Source: an uncultured Eubacteriales bacterium (GTDB taxonomy: Bacteria > Bacillota > Clostridia > Lachnospirales > Lachnospiraceae). From it: DNA of 40,527 nt. Location: assembly GCA_900314555.1 (NCBI GenBank), contig OMVQ01000006.1, positions 1 to 40,527 of the forward strand. The letters are read 5' to 3'. Shown piece after piece: positions 31,857 to 40,463 of the stretch. Position numbers and translations under genes: made by a program. The notes below the pieces were generated by a model. That model saw only the letters and a program-made list of their open reading frames with translations, was not told the DNA's origin and searched no databases. Every line of letters begins with the position of its first letter. The stretch's first letter is position 1.

Positions 31857-33302
31857 ATGAGTATTTTAGATTATACTGCAACAGAGCTTGCAGAGAAAAT
31901 TAAGAATAAAGAAGTAACGGTTTTAGAAGCTGCTAAAGCTGTATTAGAACAGATTGATAAGAAAGAAGATATTTATCATTGTTATATCACTATTGATAAA
32001 GAAAAAGTCTTAAAACAGGCAGAAGATGTACAGGCTAAGATTGATTCCGGTGAATTAGACGGTCCGCTTGCCGGAGTACCTGTAGCCATAAAGGATAATA
32101 TGTGTACAAAGGATATGCTTACGACATGTGCATCAAAGATTCTTAATAATTTCGTTCCAACATTTTCAGCAGAAGCGGTGGAGAAATTAGAGAAAGCCGG
32201 AGCCGTAATAATCGGTAAAACGAATATGGATGAATTCGCAATGGGTTCAACAACGGAGACATCAGCATATGGAGTTACTAAGAACCCATGGAATCCTGAA
32301 TATGTACCGGGAGGTTCATCAGGTGGTTCAGCAGCCGCAGTAGCTGCGAAAGAGTGCTTCTATGCATTAGGTTCAGATACAGGCGGTTCAATAAGACAGC
32401 CAGCAGGATATTGTGGTGTGGTAGGAATGAAGCCTACTTATTCTACGGTATCACGTTATGGTCTGATTGCATATGGTTCATCATTAGACCAGATTGGACC
32501 TTTATGTAAAGATGTAACAGACTGTGCAACAATACTTGAAGTTATATCAGGACATGACACTAAAGATTCAACATCTATACAGCGTGATGATACAGATTTC
32601 ACATCAGCATTAGTTAATGATGTAAAAGGTATGAGAATCGGTATTCCAAGAGATTATTTCGGTGATGGTTTAGATGATGAAGTTAAGAAAGCTGTATTAG
32701 AGGCAGCTAAAGTACTTAAGAGTAAAGGTGCAATCGTAGAAGAATTTGATTTAAGTCTGGTAGAATATGCAGTACCTGCTTATTACACAATTGCAGCCGC
32801 AGAAGCCAGTTCGAACCTTGAGAGATTCGATGGAATTAAATACGGATACAGAACAGAAGAATTCACAGATTTGCATAATATGTATAAGAAAACCCGTTCA
32901 GAGGGCTTTGGAACAGAGGTTAAGAGAAGAATTATGCTCGGTTCATTCGTATTAAGTTCAGGTTACTATGATGCGTATTATCTTAAGGCATTAAGAGTTA
33001 AGGCTCTTATTAAGAAAGCATTTGATGATGCATTTGCTAAATATGATGTTATATTAGGACCGGTTGCACCAACTACAGCACCTAAATTAGGAGAAAGCCT
33101 TTCGGACCCGCTTAAAATGTATTTAGGTGATATATATACAATATCAGTCAATCTTGCAGGACTTCCGGGAATAAGCATTCCATGTGGAAAAGATTCAAAG
33201 GGATTGCCAATCGGATTACAGTTAATAGGTGACTGCTTTAAAGAGAAGAACCTTATAAGAACAGCTTATACTTATGAGCAGGCAAGAAGAAATGGAGATT
33301 AA
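31857..33302 (+). CDS. gatA: Amidotransferase subunit A (glutaminase/amidase)
   Basis: A 481-residue amidase-signature protein. The Ser-cisSer-Lys triad is Lys79 (AIKDN), Ser154 (PGGSSGGS) and Ser178 (SDTGGSIRQP), at the positions usual for GatA when translation starts at 31857, which supports this start over a GTG at 31839. It releases ammonia from glutamine and channels it to GatB. The gatB start follows its stop after a single base. Confidence 0.96.
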   Translation: MSILDYTATELAEKIKNKEVTVLEAAKAVLEQIDKKEDIYHCYITIDKEKVLKQAEDVQAKIDSGELDGPLAGVPVAIKDNMCTKDMLTTCASKILNNFVPTFSAEAVEKLEKAGAVIIGKTNMDEFAMGSTTETSAYGVTKNPWNPEYVPGGSSGGSAAAVAAKECFYALGSDTGGSIRQPAGYCGVVGMKPTYSTVSRYGLIAYGSSLDQIGPLCKDVTDCATILEVISGHDTKDSTSIQRDDTDFTSALVNDVKGMRIGIPRDYFGDGLDDEVKKAVLEAAKVLKSKGAIVEEFDLSLVEYAVPAYYTIAAAEASSNLERFDGIKYGYRTEEFTDLHNMYKKTRSEGFGTEVKRRIMLGSFVLSSGYYDAYYLKALRVKALIKKAFDDAFAKYDVILGPVAPTTAPKLGESLSDPLKMYLGDIYTISVNLAGLPGISIPCGKDSKGLPIGLQLIGDCFKEKNLIRTAYTYEQARRNGD

Positions 33303-33303
33303 T

Positions 33304-34734
33304 ATGAGTAAAGTATACGAAACAGTTATTGGACTTGAAGTACATGTTGAGTTAGCTACAAAGACGAAGATATTCTGTGGCTGTTCGACAGCATTTGGTG
33401 CCGAACCTAATGCACATACATGTCCGGTTTGTACAGGTATGCCGGGAAGCCTTCCGGTACTTAATAAACAGGTAGTGGAATATGCGATGTCAGTAGGTGT
33501 TGCTACTAACTGTGACATCACAAGATATTGTAAATTTGACAGAAAGAATTATTTCTATCCTGATAATCCACAGAACTACCAGATTTCACAGTTATATCTT
33601 CCTATCTGCCGAAATGGTTATGTGGAAATAGATGGCGAAAACGGAAGAAAAAAAGTAGGTATTCATGAAATTCATATGGAGGAAGATGCAGGTAAGTTAA
33701 TACATGATGATTGGGAGGACTGCTCATTAGTTGACTATAACAGGTCAGGAGTTCCACTTATTGAAATAGTATCAGAACCTGATATGCGTTCGGCAGATGA
33801 GGTTGTTGCCTATCTTGAGAAGCTTAGAATGATAATCCAGTATCTTGGTGCATCTGACTGTAAGCTTAACGAGGGTTCAATGCGTGCCGATGTAAATATT
33901 TCCGTAAGAGAAATGGGTGCTAAAGAATTTGGAACACGAACAGAGATGAAGAACCTTAACTCATTTAAGGCGATTTCAAGAGCAATTGAAAATGAGAGAG
34001 CAAGACAGATTGATTTAATCGAATCAGGTGAAAAAGTTATCCAGGAGACCAGAAGATGGGACGATAACAAAGAGTATTCTTATCCAATGCGTTCTAAGGA
34101 GGATGCTAAGGATTACAGATATTTCCCTGAACCTGACCTTGTACCTATTGTAATCAGTGATGAATGGCTTAAACGTATTAAAGACAGCCAGCCGGAATTC
34201 AGGGAAGAGAAGATGGCAAGATATATTAAGGAATATGGTATTCCTGAATATGATGCCGGAATTATTACAGCCACTAAGAAACTGGCAGATATTTTCGAAG
34301 AGACAGTAAGTGCGGGTGCGAATGCCAAGAAAGTAAGTAATTACCTTATGGGCGAGACAATGAGACTTCTTAAAGAGCATGAGATGGATGCAGAAGAAAT
34401 TTCGTTTTCACCGGTAAATCTTGCAAAGCTTATTAAACTTATAGATGCAGGAACAATTAACAGTTCAGTGGCAAAAGAAGTGTTCGAGAAGATATTTACT
34501 GATGATATAGATCCTGACGTATACATCGAAGAGCATGGTTTGAAAATGGACAATGATGAAGAGGGATTAAGAAAAATACTTGAAGAAATAGTGGCAAATA
34601 ATCCACAGTCTGTCGAGGATTATCATAATGGTAAAGACAAGGCAATTGGCTTCTTAGTAGGTCAGGCTATGAAAGCTACTAAGGGAAAAGCTAATCCGGG
34701 AATGATAAATAAAATTCTAAAGGAATTATTGTAA
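33304..34734 (+). CDS. gatB: Amidotransferase subunit B (tRNA-dependent transamidase)
   Basis: A 476-residue GatB. YETVIGLEVHVELATKTKIFCGC at the N-terminus, the zinc-binding cysteines (CGC, CPVC), HEIHMEEDAGKLIH, DYNRSGVPLIEIVSEPD and the C-terminal helical YqeY-like domain (VAKEVFEKIF and GQAMKATKGKANPGMINKILKELL) are present. It activates Asp- or Glu-tRNA with ATP and transfers ammonia to give Asn- or Gln-tRNA. The TGGAGA before the ATG lies inside the end of gatA. Confidence 0.96.
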   Translation: MSKVYETVIGLEVHVELATKTKIFCGCSTAFGAEPNAHTCPVCTGMPGSLPVLNKQVVEYAMSVGVATNCDITRYCKFDRKNYFYPDNPQNYQISQLYLPICRNGYVEIDGENGRKKVGIHEIHMEEDAGKLIHDDWEDCSLVDYNRSGVPLIEIVSEPDMRSADEVVAYLEKLRMIIQYLGASDCKLNEGSMRADVNISVREMGAKEFGTRTEMKNLNSFKAISRAIENERARQIDLIESGEKVIQETRRWDDNKEYSYPMRSKEDAKDYRYFPEPDLVPIVISDEWLKRIKDSQPEFREEKMARYIKEYGIPEYDAGIITATKKLADIFEETVSAGANAKKVSNYLMGETMRLLKEHEMDAEEISFSPVNLAKLIKLIDAGTINSSVAKEVFEKIFTDDIDPDVYIEEHGLKMDNDEEGLRKILEEIVANNPQSVEDYHNGKDKAIGFLVGQAMKATKGKANPGMINKILKELL

Positions 34735-34765
34735 GACCACTTACGGTAGATAATATGGTTATAGA

Positions 34766-34820
34766 ATCAAAAAATCAGAAAATTTCCTGAATAAAAGGGA
34801 AAGTTTTCTGACTTTTGATT
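34766..34820 (+). terminator. Terminator after gatB
   Basis: ATCAAAAAATCAGAAAATTTCC pairs with the complementary stretch at 34797-34820 with small irregularities; the core is TCAGAAAA/TTTTCTGA. It is followed by TTTTA. It lies between the convergent gatB and PilZ genes and could act in both directions. Confidence 0.7.
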
Positions 34821-34862
34821 TTAATAATAAATGGTAAATACAGAGTAAAACAAGATGTCTAA

Positions 34863-35228
34863 TTAATTGTTAGAATTATCCAAAGTTGCTTCATAATCAT
34901 CAAAGATATAGTTAAGTATAGGAGCGAGTCCTATAAATTCAGCACCATAATTCTTAAGCTCATCATCACATAGGCGGCTTCTTACGATTCTTACAACCGT
35001 ATATAATATAGAGTCATCATCACCTAATTTGATTTTGGCATTAAAGTAATATCCGGTAGGAAGTGTTGCAGAAGATGTGAAACCGATACCACCTTTTGAG
35101 ATATCAGTAACTTCAATTGGGGCATCAATATTGGCAATCACTTCATTATCTTGATGAAATAACTTTGAGATATTAAGTTTTAAATCAACATTCATTCTTT
35201 TATAACGACGTTTTTCTTTTTCAGGCAT
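34863..35228 (-). CDS. PilZ-domain c-di-GMP-binding protein
   Basis: A 121-residue single PilZ domain. The c-di-GMP contact motifs RRYKR (RxxxR, near the N-terminus) and DISKGGIGF (D/NxSxxG) are both present, so it should bind cyclic di-GMP. No partner domain is fused, so it acts as a stand-alone receptor, perhaps on motility or envelope functions. The start at 35228 follows GGAGAA; an ATG at 35240 overlaps that SD. The SD lies in the gene-side flank of hairpin repeat copy 5. Confidence 0.9.
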   Translation of the reverse strand: MPEKEKRRYKRMNVDLKLNISKLFHQDNEVIANIDAPIEVTDISKGGIGFTSSATLPTGYYFNAKIKLGDDDSILYTVVRIVRSRLCDDELKNYGAEFIGLAPILNYIFDDYEATLDNSNN

Positions 35229-35389
35229 ACTATTCTCCATTCTGAGCGACTTGTTCGCGAGGAGGCGATTAGAAATTCGCGTATGCGATTTCTAATCTGC
35301 CATAAAACTAATTGTTTTCGCCCGGAAACAATTAGTTTTGGGTGAAAGAATTGGTGCATCAGCACAATTCTTTCACACTAGCTCCATTC
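35226..35389 (-). repeat. SD-targeting hairpin repeat, copy 5 (type A)
   Basis: On the minus strand GAATGGAGAATAGTATG (35226-35242, SD and start of the PilZ gene) and GAATGGAGCTAGTGTG (35374-35389) flank the element. The core has GTGTGAAAGAATTG.../...CAATTCTTTCAC, AAAACTAATTGTTT/AAACAATTAGTTTT, and GATTAGAAATCGC/GCGAATTTCTAATC, with the tail CGAACAAGTCGCTCAG. Just outside, GCAGAT-GT-ATCTGC (35391-35404) next to CCGC is a leftover type B right end, so an earlier insertion preceded this one. Confidence 0.88.
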
Positions 35390-35496
35390 CGCAGATGTAT
35401 CTGCAAATATATCTTGGATATATTATACAAGTAATTAACTGATTATTCAAGAATTTTGCAAAGTTATACAAATAATATTCAATGTGGAAAATTAAT

Positions 35497-35525
35497 TTGA
35501 TTTTAAGTATGTCTTGTATTATAAT
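35497..35525 (+). promoter_or_regulatory. purF promoter
   Basis: TTGATT (35497-35502), a 17-bp spacer and a perfect TATAAT (35520-35525). The predicted leader is about 188 nt. It contains a hairpin (GCTGCATT/AATGTGGC, about 35632-35653) but no sequence matching a purine riboswitch and no terminator. Confidence 0.8.
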
Positions 35526-35719
35526 TTACCTTGTTTAGTAAGAGTGAAATATGATTAGGCATTTAGGTTTATAAGTTAAGAGCAATAAGGTTTTAGGATA
35601 TATTTATTTTGTAAAGGACAATAGAATGAAGCTGCATTTAATGTAATGTGGCATTGATTTTAAGATATATTTTATTTTTGTAAAAGCTCACAGAATAAAC
35701 TTAAAGGAGTACAGACAGT

Positions 35720-37180
35720 ATGAAGAATATACATGAAATTAGTAACTGTTGTATGTCACCGGATGCAGACGATACATTACATGAGGAATGTGGTGTATTC
35801 GGAATGTATGATTTCGATGGCAATGATGTGGCATCATCAATTTATTATGGCTTATTTGCATTACAGCACAGAGGTCAGGAGAGCTGCGGAATAGCCGTAA
35901 GTGATACAGAGGGACCAAAGGGCAAGGTAAGTGTCTATAAGGATATGGGCCTTGTAAATGAGGTGTTCCAGCCGGAGAATCTTGAGAAATTAAAAGGTAA
36001 TATCGGTGTCGGACATACAAGATATTCTACAGCAGGAAGCAGTACAAGAGAAAATGCCCAGCCATTAGTACTTAATTATGTGAAAGGTATTCTTGGACTT
36101 GCACATAATGGAAATCTTATTAATGCGTTAGAACTTCGTAAGGAACTAGAGTATACCGGAGCTATTTTCCAGACTACAATAGATTCAGAAGTTATAGCAT
36201 ATCTTATCGCAAGAGCCAGAATTAAATGTGGTTCTGTTGAGGAAGCTGTCAAAGAGACTGTTAAGAAGATAAAAGGTGCTTATTCATTAATTGTAATGAG
36301 CCCTAGAAAGTTAATAGGTGCGAGAGATCCATATGGGTTTAAGCCATTATGCATTGGTAAAAGAGATAATACATATATTTTAGCTTCAGAGACATGTGCA
36401 CTTGATACTATTGGTGCAGAGCATGTAAGAGATGTCTTACCTGGTGAGATAGTAACTATTACTGATGGTAAGATAATATCTGATACATCATTATGTCTGC
36501 CTAAAGAGAAAGAAGCAAGATGTATATTTGAATATATTTATTTCGCAAGACCGGACAGTATAATTGATGGAATTTCAGTATATCATTCAAGAATTATGGC
36601 AGGAAGATATCTTGCCATGGACCACCCTGTAGAGGCTGATTTAGTAGTAGGTGTGCCGGAATCAGGAAATGCGGCAGCATTAGGATATTCTTTAGAATCA
36701 GGAATTCCCTACGGTACTGCATTTGTTAAGAACGGATATGTCGGACGTACATTTATAAAGCCTAAGCAGAGCAGCAGGGAATCAAGTGTAAGAGTTAAAC
36801 TTAACGTATTGAAAGAAGCGGTTAAGGGTAAAAGAGTAATTATGATAGATGACTCTATTGTAAGAGGTACTACGAGTGACCGTATAGTAGGAATGCTTAA
36901 GGAAGCAGGAGCTACAGAGGTGCATGTAAGAATAAGTTCGCCACCATTTTTAAATGAGTGTTATTTTGGAACGGATATTCCAAGTAAAGAACAGTTAATT
37001 GCACATAACAGAACGATTGAGGAAATCAGACAGATTATCGGTGCGGATTCGTTAGGTTATCTCGGAATAGACAGATTATCACAGATGGTGGAGGGACTTC
37101 CTATTTGTACAGGTTGTTTTAATGGAAAGTATCCTATAGAACCACCTAAGGAAGATATTCGTGGTGAATATGAAGCATAA
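35720..37180 (+). CDS. purF: Amidophosphoribosyltransferase
   Basis: A 486-residue PurF of the Bacillus type. A 23-residue propeptide precedes catalytic Cys24 (HEE-CGVFGMYD), which becomes the N-terminal nucleophile after cleavage. The glutaminase domain has HTRYSTAGSS and HNGNLINA; the PRPP site is VIMIDDSIVRGTT. C-terminal CTGC fits the iron-sulfur ligands of this subtype. It catalyses the first step of purine synthesis from PRPP and glutamine. SD AAAGGAG. purB follows after 94 nt. Confidence 0.96.
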   Translation: MKNIHEISNCCMSPDADDTLHEECGVFGMYDFDGNDVASSIYYGLFALQHRGQESCGIAVSDTEGPKGKVSVYKDMGLVNEVFQPENLEKLKGNIGVGHTRYSTAGSSTRENAQPLVLNYVKGILGLAHNGNLINALELRKELEYTGAIFQTTIDSEVIAYLIARARIKCGSVEEAVKETVKKIKGAYSLIVMSPRKLIGARDPYGFKPLCIGKRDNTYILASETCALDTIGAEHVRDVLPGEIVTITDGKIISDTSLCLPKEKEARCIFEYIYFARPDSIIDGISVYHSRIMAGRYLAMDHPVEADLVVGVPESGNAAALGYSLESGIPYGTAFVKNGYVGRTFIKPKQSSRESSVRVKLNVLKEAVKGKRVIMIDDSIVRGTTSDRIVGMLKEAGATEVHVRISSPPFLNECYFGTDIPSKEQLIAHNRTIEEIRQIIGADSLGYLGIDRLSQMVEGLPICTGCFNGKYPIEPPKEDIRGEYEA

Positions 37181-37274
37181 AAGTGTTTAAAATATTGGCA
37201 TTAGCTGATATAATACTAAGGAAAAGATACCTTAGATAGATTAACTAATATGTATAAGAAAAAGGAGAACTAAT

Positions 37275-38705
37275 ATGTACGATAAGTATCAAAGCCCATT
37301 GTCAGAGCGATATGCAAGTAAGGAAATGCAGTATATTTTCTCACCTGATATGAAATTCAGAACATGGAGAAAATTATGGATTGCATTAGCAGAGACAGAG
37401 AAAGAATTAGGACTTAATATCACTGATGAGCAGATTGCAGAGTTAAAAGAACATGCAGAGGACATCAATTATGATGTTGCTAAGGAAAGAGAAAGATTAG
37501 TAAGACATGATGTTATGTCACATGTTTATGCATATGGTGTACAGTGTCCAAAGGCTAAGGGAATTATCCATCTTGGCGCAACTTCATGTTATGTTGGTGA
37601 TAATACTGATATTATCGTAATGACTGAAGCACTTAAATTAGTCAGAAAGAAATTAATAAATGTTATTGCTGAATTAGCTAAATTCGCTGATTCATATAAA
37701 GCACAGCCAACACTTGCATTTACACATTTTCAGCCTGCACAGCCAACTACAGTTGGAAAACGTGCGACATTATGGATGAATGAATTAGTTGTTGACTTAG
37801 AAGACCTTGATTACGTTATCGGAAGTATGAAGTTATTAGGTTCAAAGGGAACAACAGGTACACAGGCAAGTTTCCTTGAATTATTCGAGGGTGACCAGGA
37901 TAAAATCAGAAAAATTGATCCTATGATAGCTAAGAAGATGGGATTTGAGAAATGTCAGCCTGTTTCAGGACAGACATATACAAGAAAAGTTGATACAAGA
38001 GTATTAAATGTATTAGCAGGAATTGCAGCAAGTGCCCATAAATTCTCAAATGATATAAGATTATTACAGCGTCTTAAAGAGGTTGAAGAACCATTTGAAA
38101 AGAATCAGATTGGTTCATCTGCAATGGCTTATAAGAGAAACCCTATGAGAAGTGAGAGAATTGCATCACTTGCTAACTATGTAATGGTAGATGCACTTAA
38201 TCCTGCAATTACATCAGCAACACAGTGGTTTGAAAGAACACTTGATGACTCTGCTAATAAGAGAATCAGTGTTCCGGAAGCATTCCTTGCAATTGACGGA
38301 ATACTTGACTTATATCTCAATGTAGTAGATGGCTTAGTTGTATATCCTAAGGTTATTGAGAAGAGACTTATGGCTGAATTACCATTTATGGCTACTGAGA
38401 ATATTATGATGGATGCTGTTAAAGCAGGTGGTGACAGACAGGAATTACACGAAGAGATTCGTAAGCTTTCTATGATTGCAGGAAAGAATGTTAAAGAAGA
38501 GGGACTTGATAACAATTTATTAGAGCTTATTGCAGCAGATGATAAATTCGGAATGAGTCTTGAAGATTTGAAGAAATCAATGGACCCAACAAAGTATGTT
38601 GGACGTTCAAAAGAGCAGGTTGATGAGTTCTTAAGCGAAGTTATTAATCCAATTCTTGAAGAGAATAAGGAAATACTTGGAATGACAGCTACAATCAACG
38701 TGTAA
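37275..38705 (+). CDS. purB: Adenylosuccinate lyase
   Basis: A 476-residue lyase of the fumarase/aspartase superfamily. The signature loop SSAMAYKRNPMRSERI, THFQPAQPTTVGKR (catalytic His region) and GATSCYVGDNTDI are visible. It acts twice in purine synthesis, releasing fumarate to form AICAR and AMP. SD AAAGGAG. It lies between two purF-type genes. Confidence 0.96.
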   Translation: MYDKYQSPLSERYASKEMQYIFSPDMKFRTWRKLWIALAETEKELGLNITDEQIAELKEHAEDINYDVAKERERLVRHDVMSHVYAYGVQCPKAKGIIHLGATSCYVGDNTDIIVMTEALKLVRKKLINVIAELAKFADSYKAQPTLAFTHFQPAQPTTVGKRATLWMNELVVDLEDLDYVIGSMKLLGSKGTTGTQASFLELFEGDQDKIRKIDPMIAKKMGFEKCQPVSGQTYTRKVDTRVLNVLAGIAASAHKFSNDIRLLQRLKEVEEPFEKNQIGSSAMAYKRNPMRSERIASLANYVMVDALNPAITSATQWFERTLDDSANKRISVPEAFLAIDGILDLYLNVVDGLVVYPKVIEKRLMAELPFMATENIMMDAVKAGGDRQELHEEIRKLSMIAGKNVKEEGLDNNLLELIAADDKFGMSLEDLKKSMDPTKYVGRSKEQVDEFLSEVINPILEENKEILGMTATINV

Positions 38706-38734
38706 TTATAAATATAAGAATATATAATATATTT

Positions 38735-38820
38735 TATAATTTATTGTATAACAATATGTTTTATAATTTGTTTGTGTAACAATATATTTTTATAATTTAT
38801 TCTTATAATAATATACTCTA
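38735..38820 (+). repeat. Three imperfect AT-rich tandem repeats
   Basis: Units begin with TATAATTT at 38735, 38762 and 38791 and are 27-30 bp long, each with a TAACAATAT or TAATAATAT core. The TATAAT strings could act as promoter -10 elements, but no convincing -35 box is in register. Confidence 0.7.
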
Positions 38821-38828
38821 TAGTAATC

Positions 38829-38863
38829 AGGTTTCCGGTAAGCGTTGCTATCGGAAACCTTTA
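38829..38863 (+). terminator. Hairpin between purB and the second PurF-like gene
   Basis: AGGTTTCCG and CGGAAACCT form a perfect 9-bp stem with a 14-nt loop, followed by only TTT. It could be a weak terminator of purB or a leader element of the next gene. Confidence 0.5.
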
Positions 38864-38897
38864 GTGATAAAAGACAACGCAGAAATGAGGAAAAGTA

Positions 38898-40316
38898 ATG
38901 GGCGGATTTTTTGGAGTTGCATCGAAAAATGATTGCGTATTTGATTTATTTTTTGGAACTGATTATCATTCACATCTTGGAACAAGAAGAGGTGGAATGG
39001 CTGTATATGGCAAAGATGGATTTGACCGTTCAATCCATAATATAGAGAATTCTCCTTTCAGAACGAAATTCGATAAAGAGATAAATGAGATGAAAGGTAA
39101 TTTAGGAATTGGCTGTATATCAGATTATGAGCCACAGCCATTAATTGTTCGTTCACATCATGGAACCTATGCCATAACAACAGTTGGTAAAATTAATAAT
39201 ACAGATGAAATTGTTAAAAAGATTTTCAGTAATGGTAATCCGCATTTCTTAGAAATGAGTGGTGGAGATATCAATGCTACTGAACTCGTGGCGGCTATTA
39301 TTAACCAGAAAGATAATATGATTGATGGTATAAGGTATGCACAGGAGATAATAGATGGTTCAATGACTATGTTAGTTATGACTCCTAAGGGCATATTTGT
39401 AGCGAGAGACAGATTAGGAAGAACTCCAGCGGTTATCGGTAAGAAAGAGGACGGATATTGTGCTACATTTGAATCATTTGCTTATCTGAATCTTGGATAT
39501 ACGGATTATAAGGAATTAGGTCCGGGCGAAATAGTAATTATGACACCGGAAGAAGTACGAACGGTATGCGCACCGGGTACAGATATGAAGATTTGTACAT
39601 TCTTATGGATATATTATGGTTATCCATCATCAAGCTATGAGGGTGTAAGTGTTGAGAAAATGCGTTATAACTGTGGAGCAATGCTTGCAAGACGTGATAT
39701 GAATGACAAGAATAAGGTAGAGCCTGATATTGTCGCAGGTGTACCGGATTCAGGAACAGCACATGCAGTAGGATATGCTAACGAGTCAGGTATTCCATTT
39801 TCAAGACCATTTATTAAATATACACCTACATGGCCACGTTCATTTATGCCTACTATCCAGAGTAAGCGTAATCTGATTGCAAAAATGAAGCTTATACCTG
39901 TTCATGATTTAATTAAGGATAAGAGCTTGTTACTTATAGATGACTCTATAGTAAGAGGAACACAGCTTAGAGAAACTACTGAATTCTTATATTCAAGCGG
40001 AGCTAAAGAGGTACATATAAGACCTGCCTGCCCACCACTTGTATATGGCTGTAAATTCATTAATTTCTCACGTTCATCTTCAGAAATGGACTTAATAACA
40101 AGACGAGTTATTAAGAATTTAGAGGGCGACAATGCTGAAAATGTACTTAACGAGTATACTAATCCTGAAACTGAAAGATATCAGAATATGATAGAAGAGA
40201 TAAGAAAAGAACTTAAATTCACATCTCTTAGATATCACAGATTAGACGATATGATAGAATCTGTGGGAATAGATAAGAGCAAGTTATGTACTTATTGCTG
40301 GGACGGACGAGAATAG
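38898..40316 (+). CDS. PurF paralogue lacking the catalytic cysteine
   Basis: A 472-residue homologue of amidophosphoribosyltransferase. The N-terminus is MGGFFGVAS where active PurF has Cys followed by GVFG; no Cys or propeptide precedes it, and the well-placed SD GAGG fixes the start. The glutaminase domain is otherwise kept (GTRRGGMAVYG, ISDYEPQPLIV). The PRPP motif LLLIDDSIVRGTQ, PDSGTAHAVGYANESGIPF and C-terminal Cys464/Cys467 (CTYC) are intact. It may use free ammonia, regulate the true PurF, or phosphoribosylate another amine. It directly follows purF-purB, so a role in purine metabolism is likely but unproved. Confidence 0.85.
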   Translation: MGGFFGVASKNDCVFDLFFGTDYHSHLGTRRGGMAVYGKDGFDRSIHNIENSPFRTKFDKEINEMKGNLGIGCISDYEPQPLIVRSHHGTYAITTVGKINNTDEIVKKIFSNGNPHFLEMSGGDINATELVAAIINQKDNMIDGIRYAQEIIDGSMTMLVMTPKGIFVARDRLGRTPAVIGKKEDGYCATFESFAYLNLGYTDYKELGPGEIVIMTPEEVRTVCAPGTDMKICTFLWIYYGYPSSSYEGVSVEKMRYNCGAMLARRDMNDKNKVEPDIVAGVPDSGTAHAVGYANESGIPFSRPFIKYTPTWPRSFMPTIQSKRNLIAKMKLIPVHDLIKDKSLLLIDDSIVRGTQLRETTEFLYSSGAKEVHIRPACPPLVYGCKFINFSRSSSEMDLITRRVIKNLEGDNAENVLNEYTNPETERYQNMIEEIRKELKFTSLRYHRLDDMIESVGIDKSKLCTYCWDGRE

Positions 40317-40394
40317 GAAATAATAAATAAAACATATCAATTCGAAAATATTGTTTAAGAACATAAAATTGAATCCGAAAATTGTGATTAAATT

Positions 40395-40440
40395 ATGCCG
40401 CTATTTGCAAAATGAATTATATTGCAGATAGCGGCATTTG
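40395..40440 (+). terminator. Terminator after the PurF paralogue
   Basis: ATGCCGCTATTTGCAA pairs with TTGCAGATAGCGGCAT with one mismatch, loop of 11 nt, followed by TTGATTG. It is 78 nt after the stop codon. Confidence 0.75.
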
Positions 40441-40463
40441 ATTGTATCCACATAAAAATAAAC

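Noticed and set aside
35526..35719. Purine riboswitch in the purF leader
   Set aside because: The leader has a hairpin but lacks the conserved purine-aptamer loop sequences and has no terminator, so no riboswitch is called.
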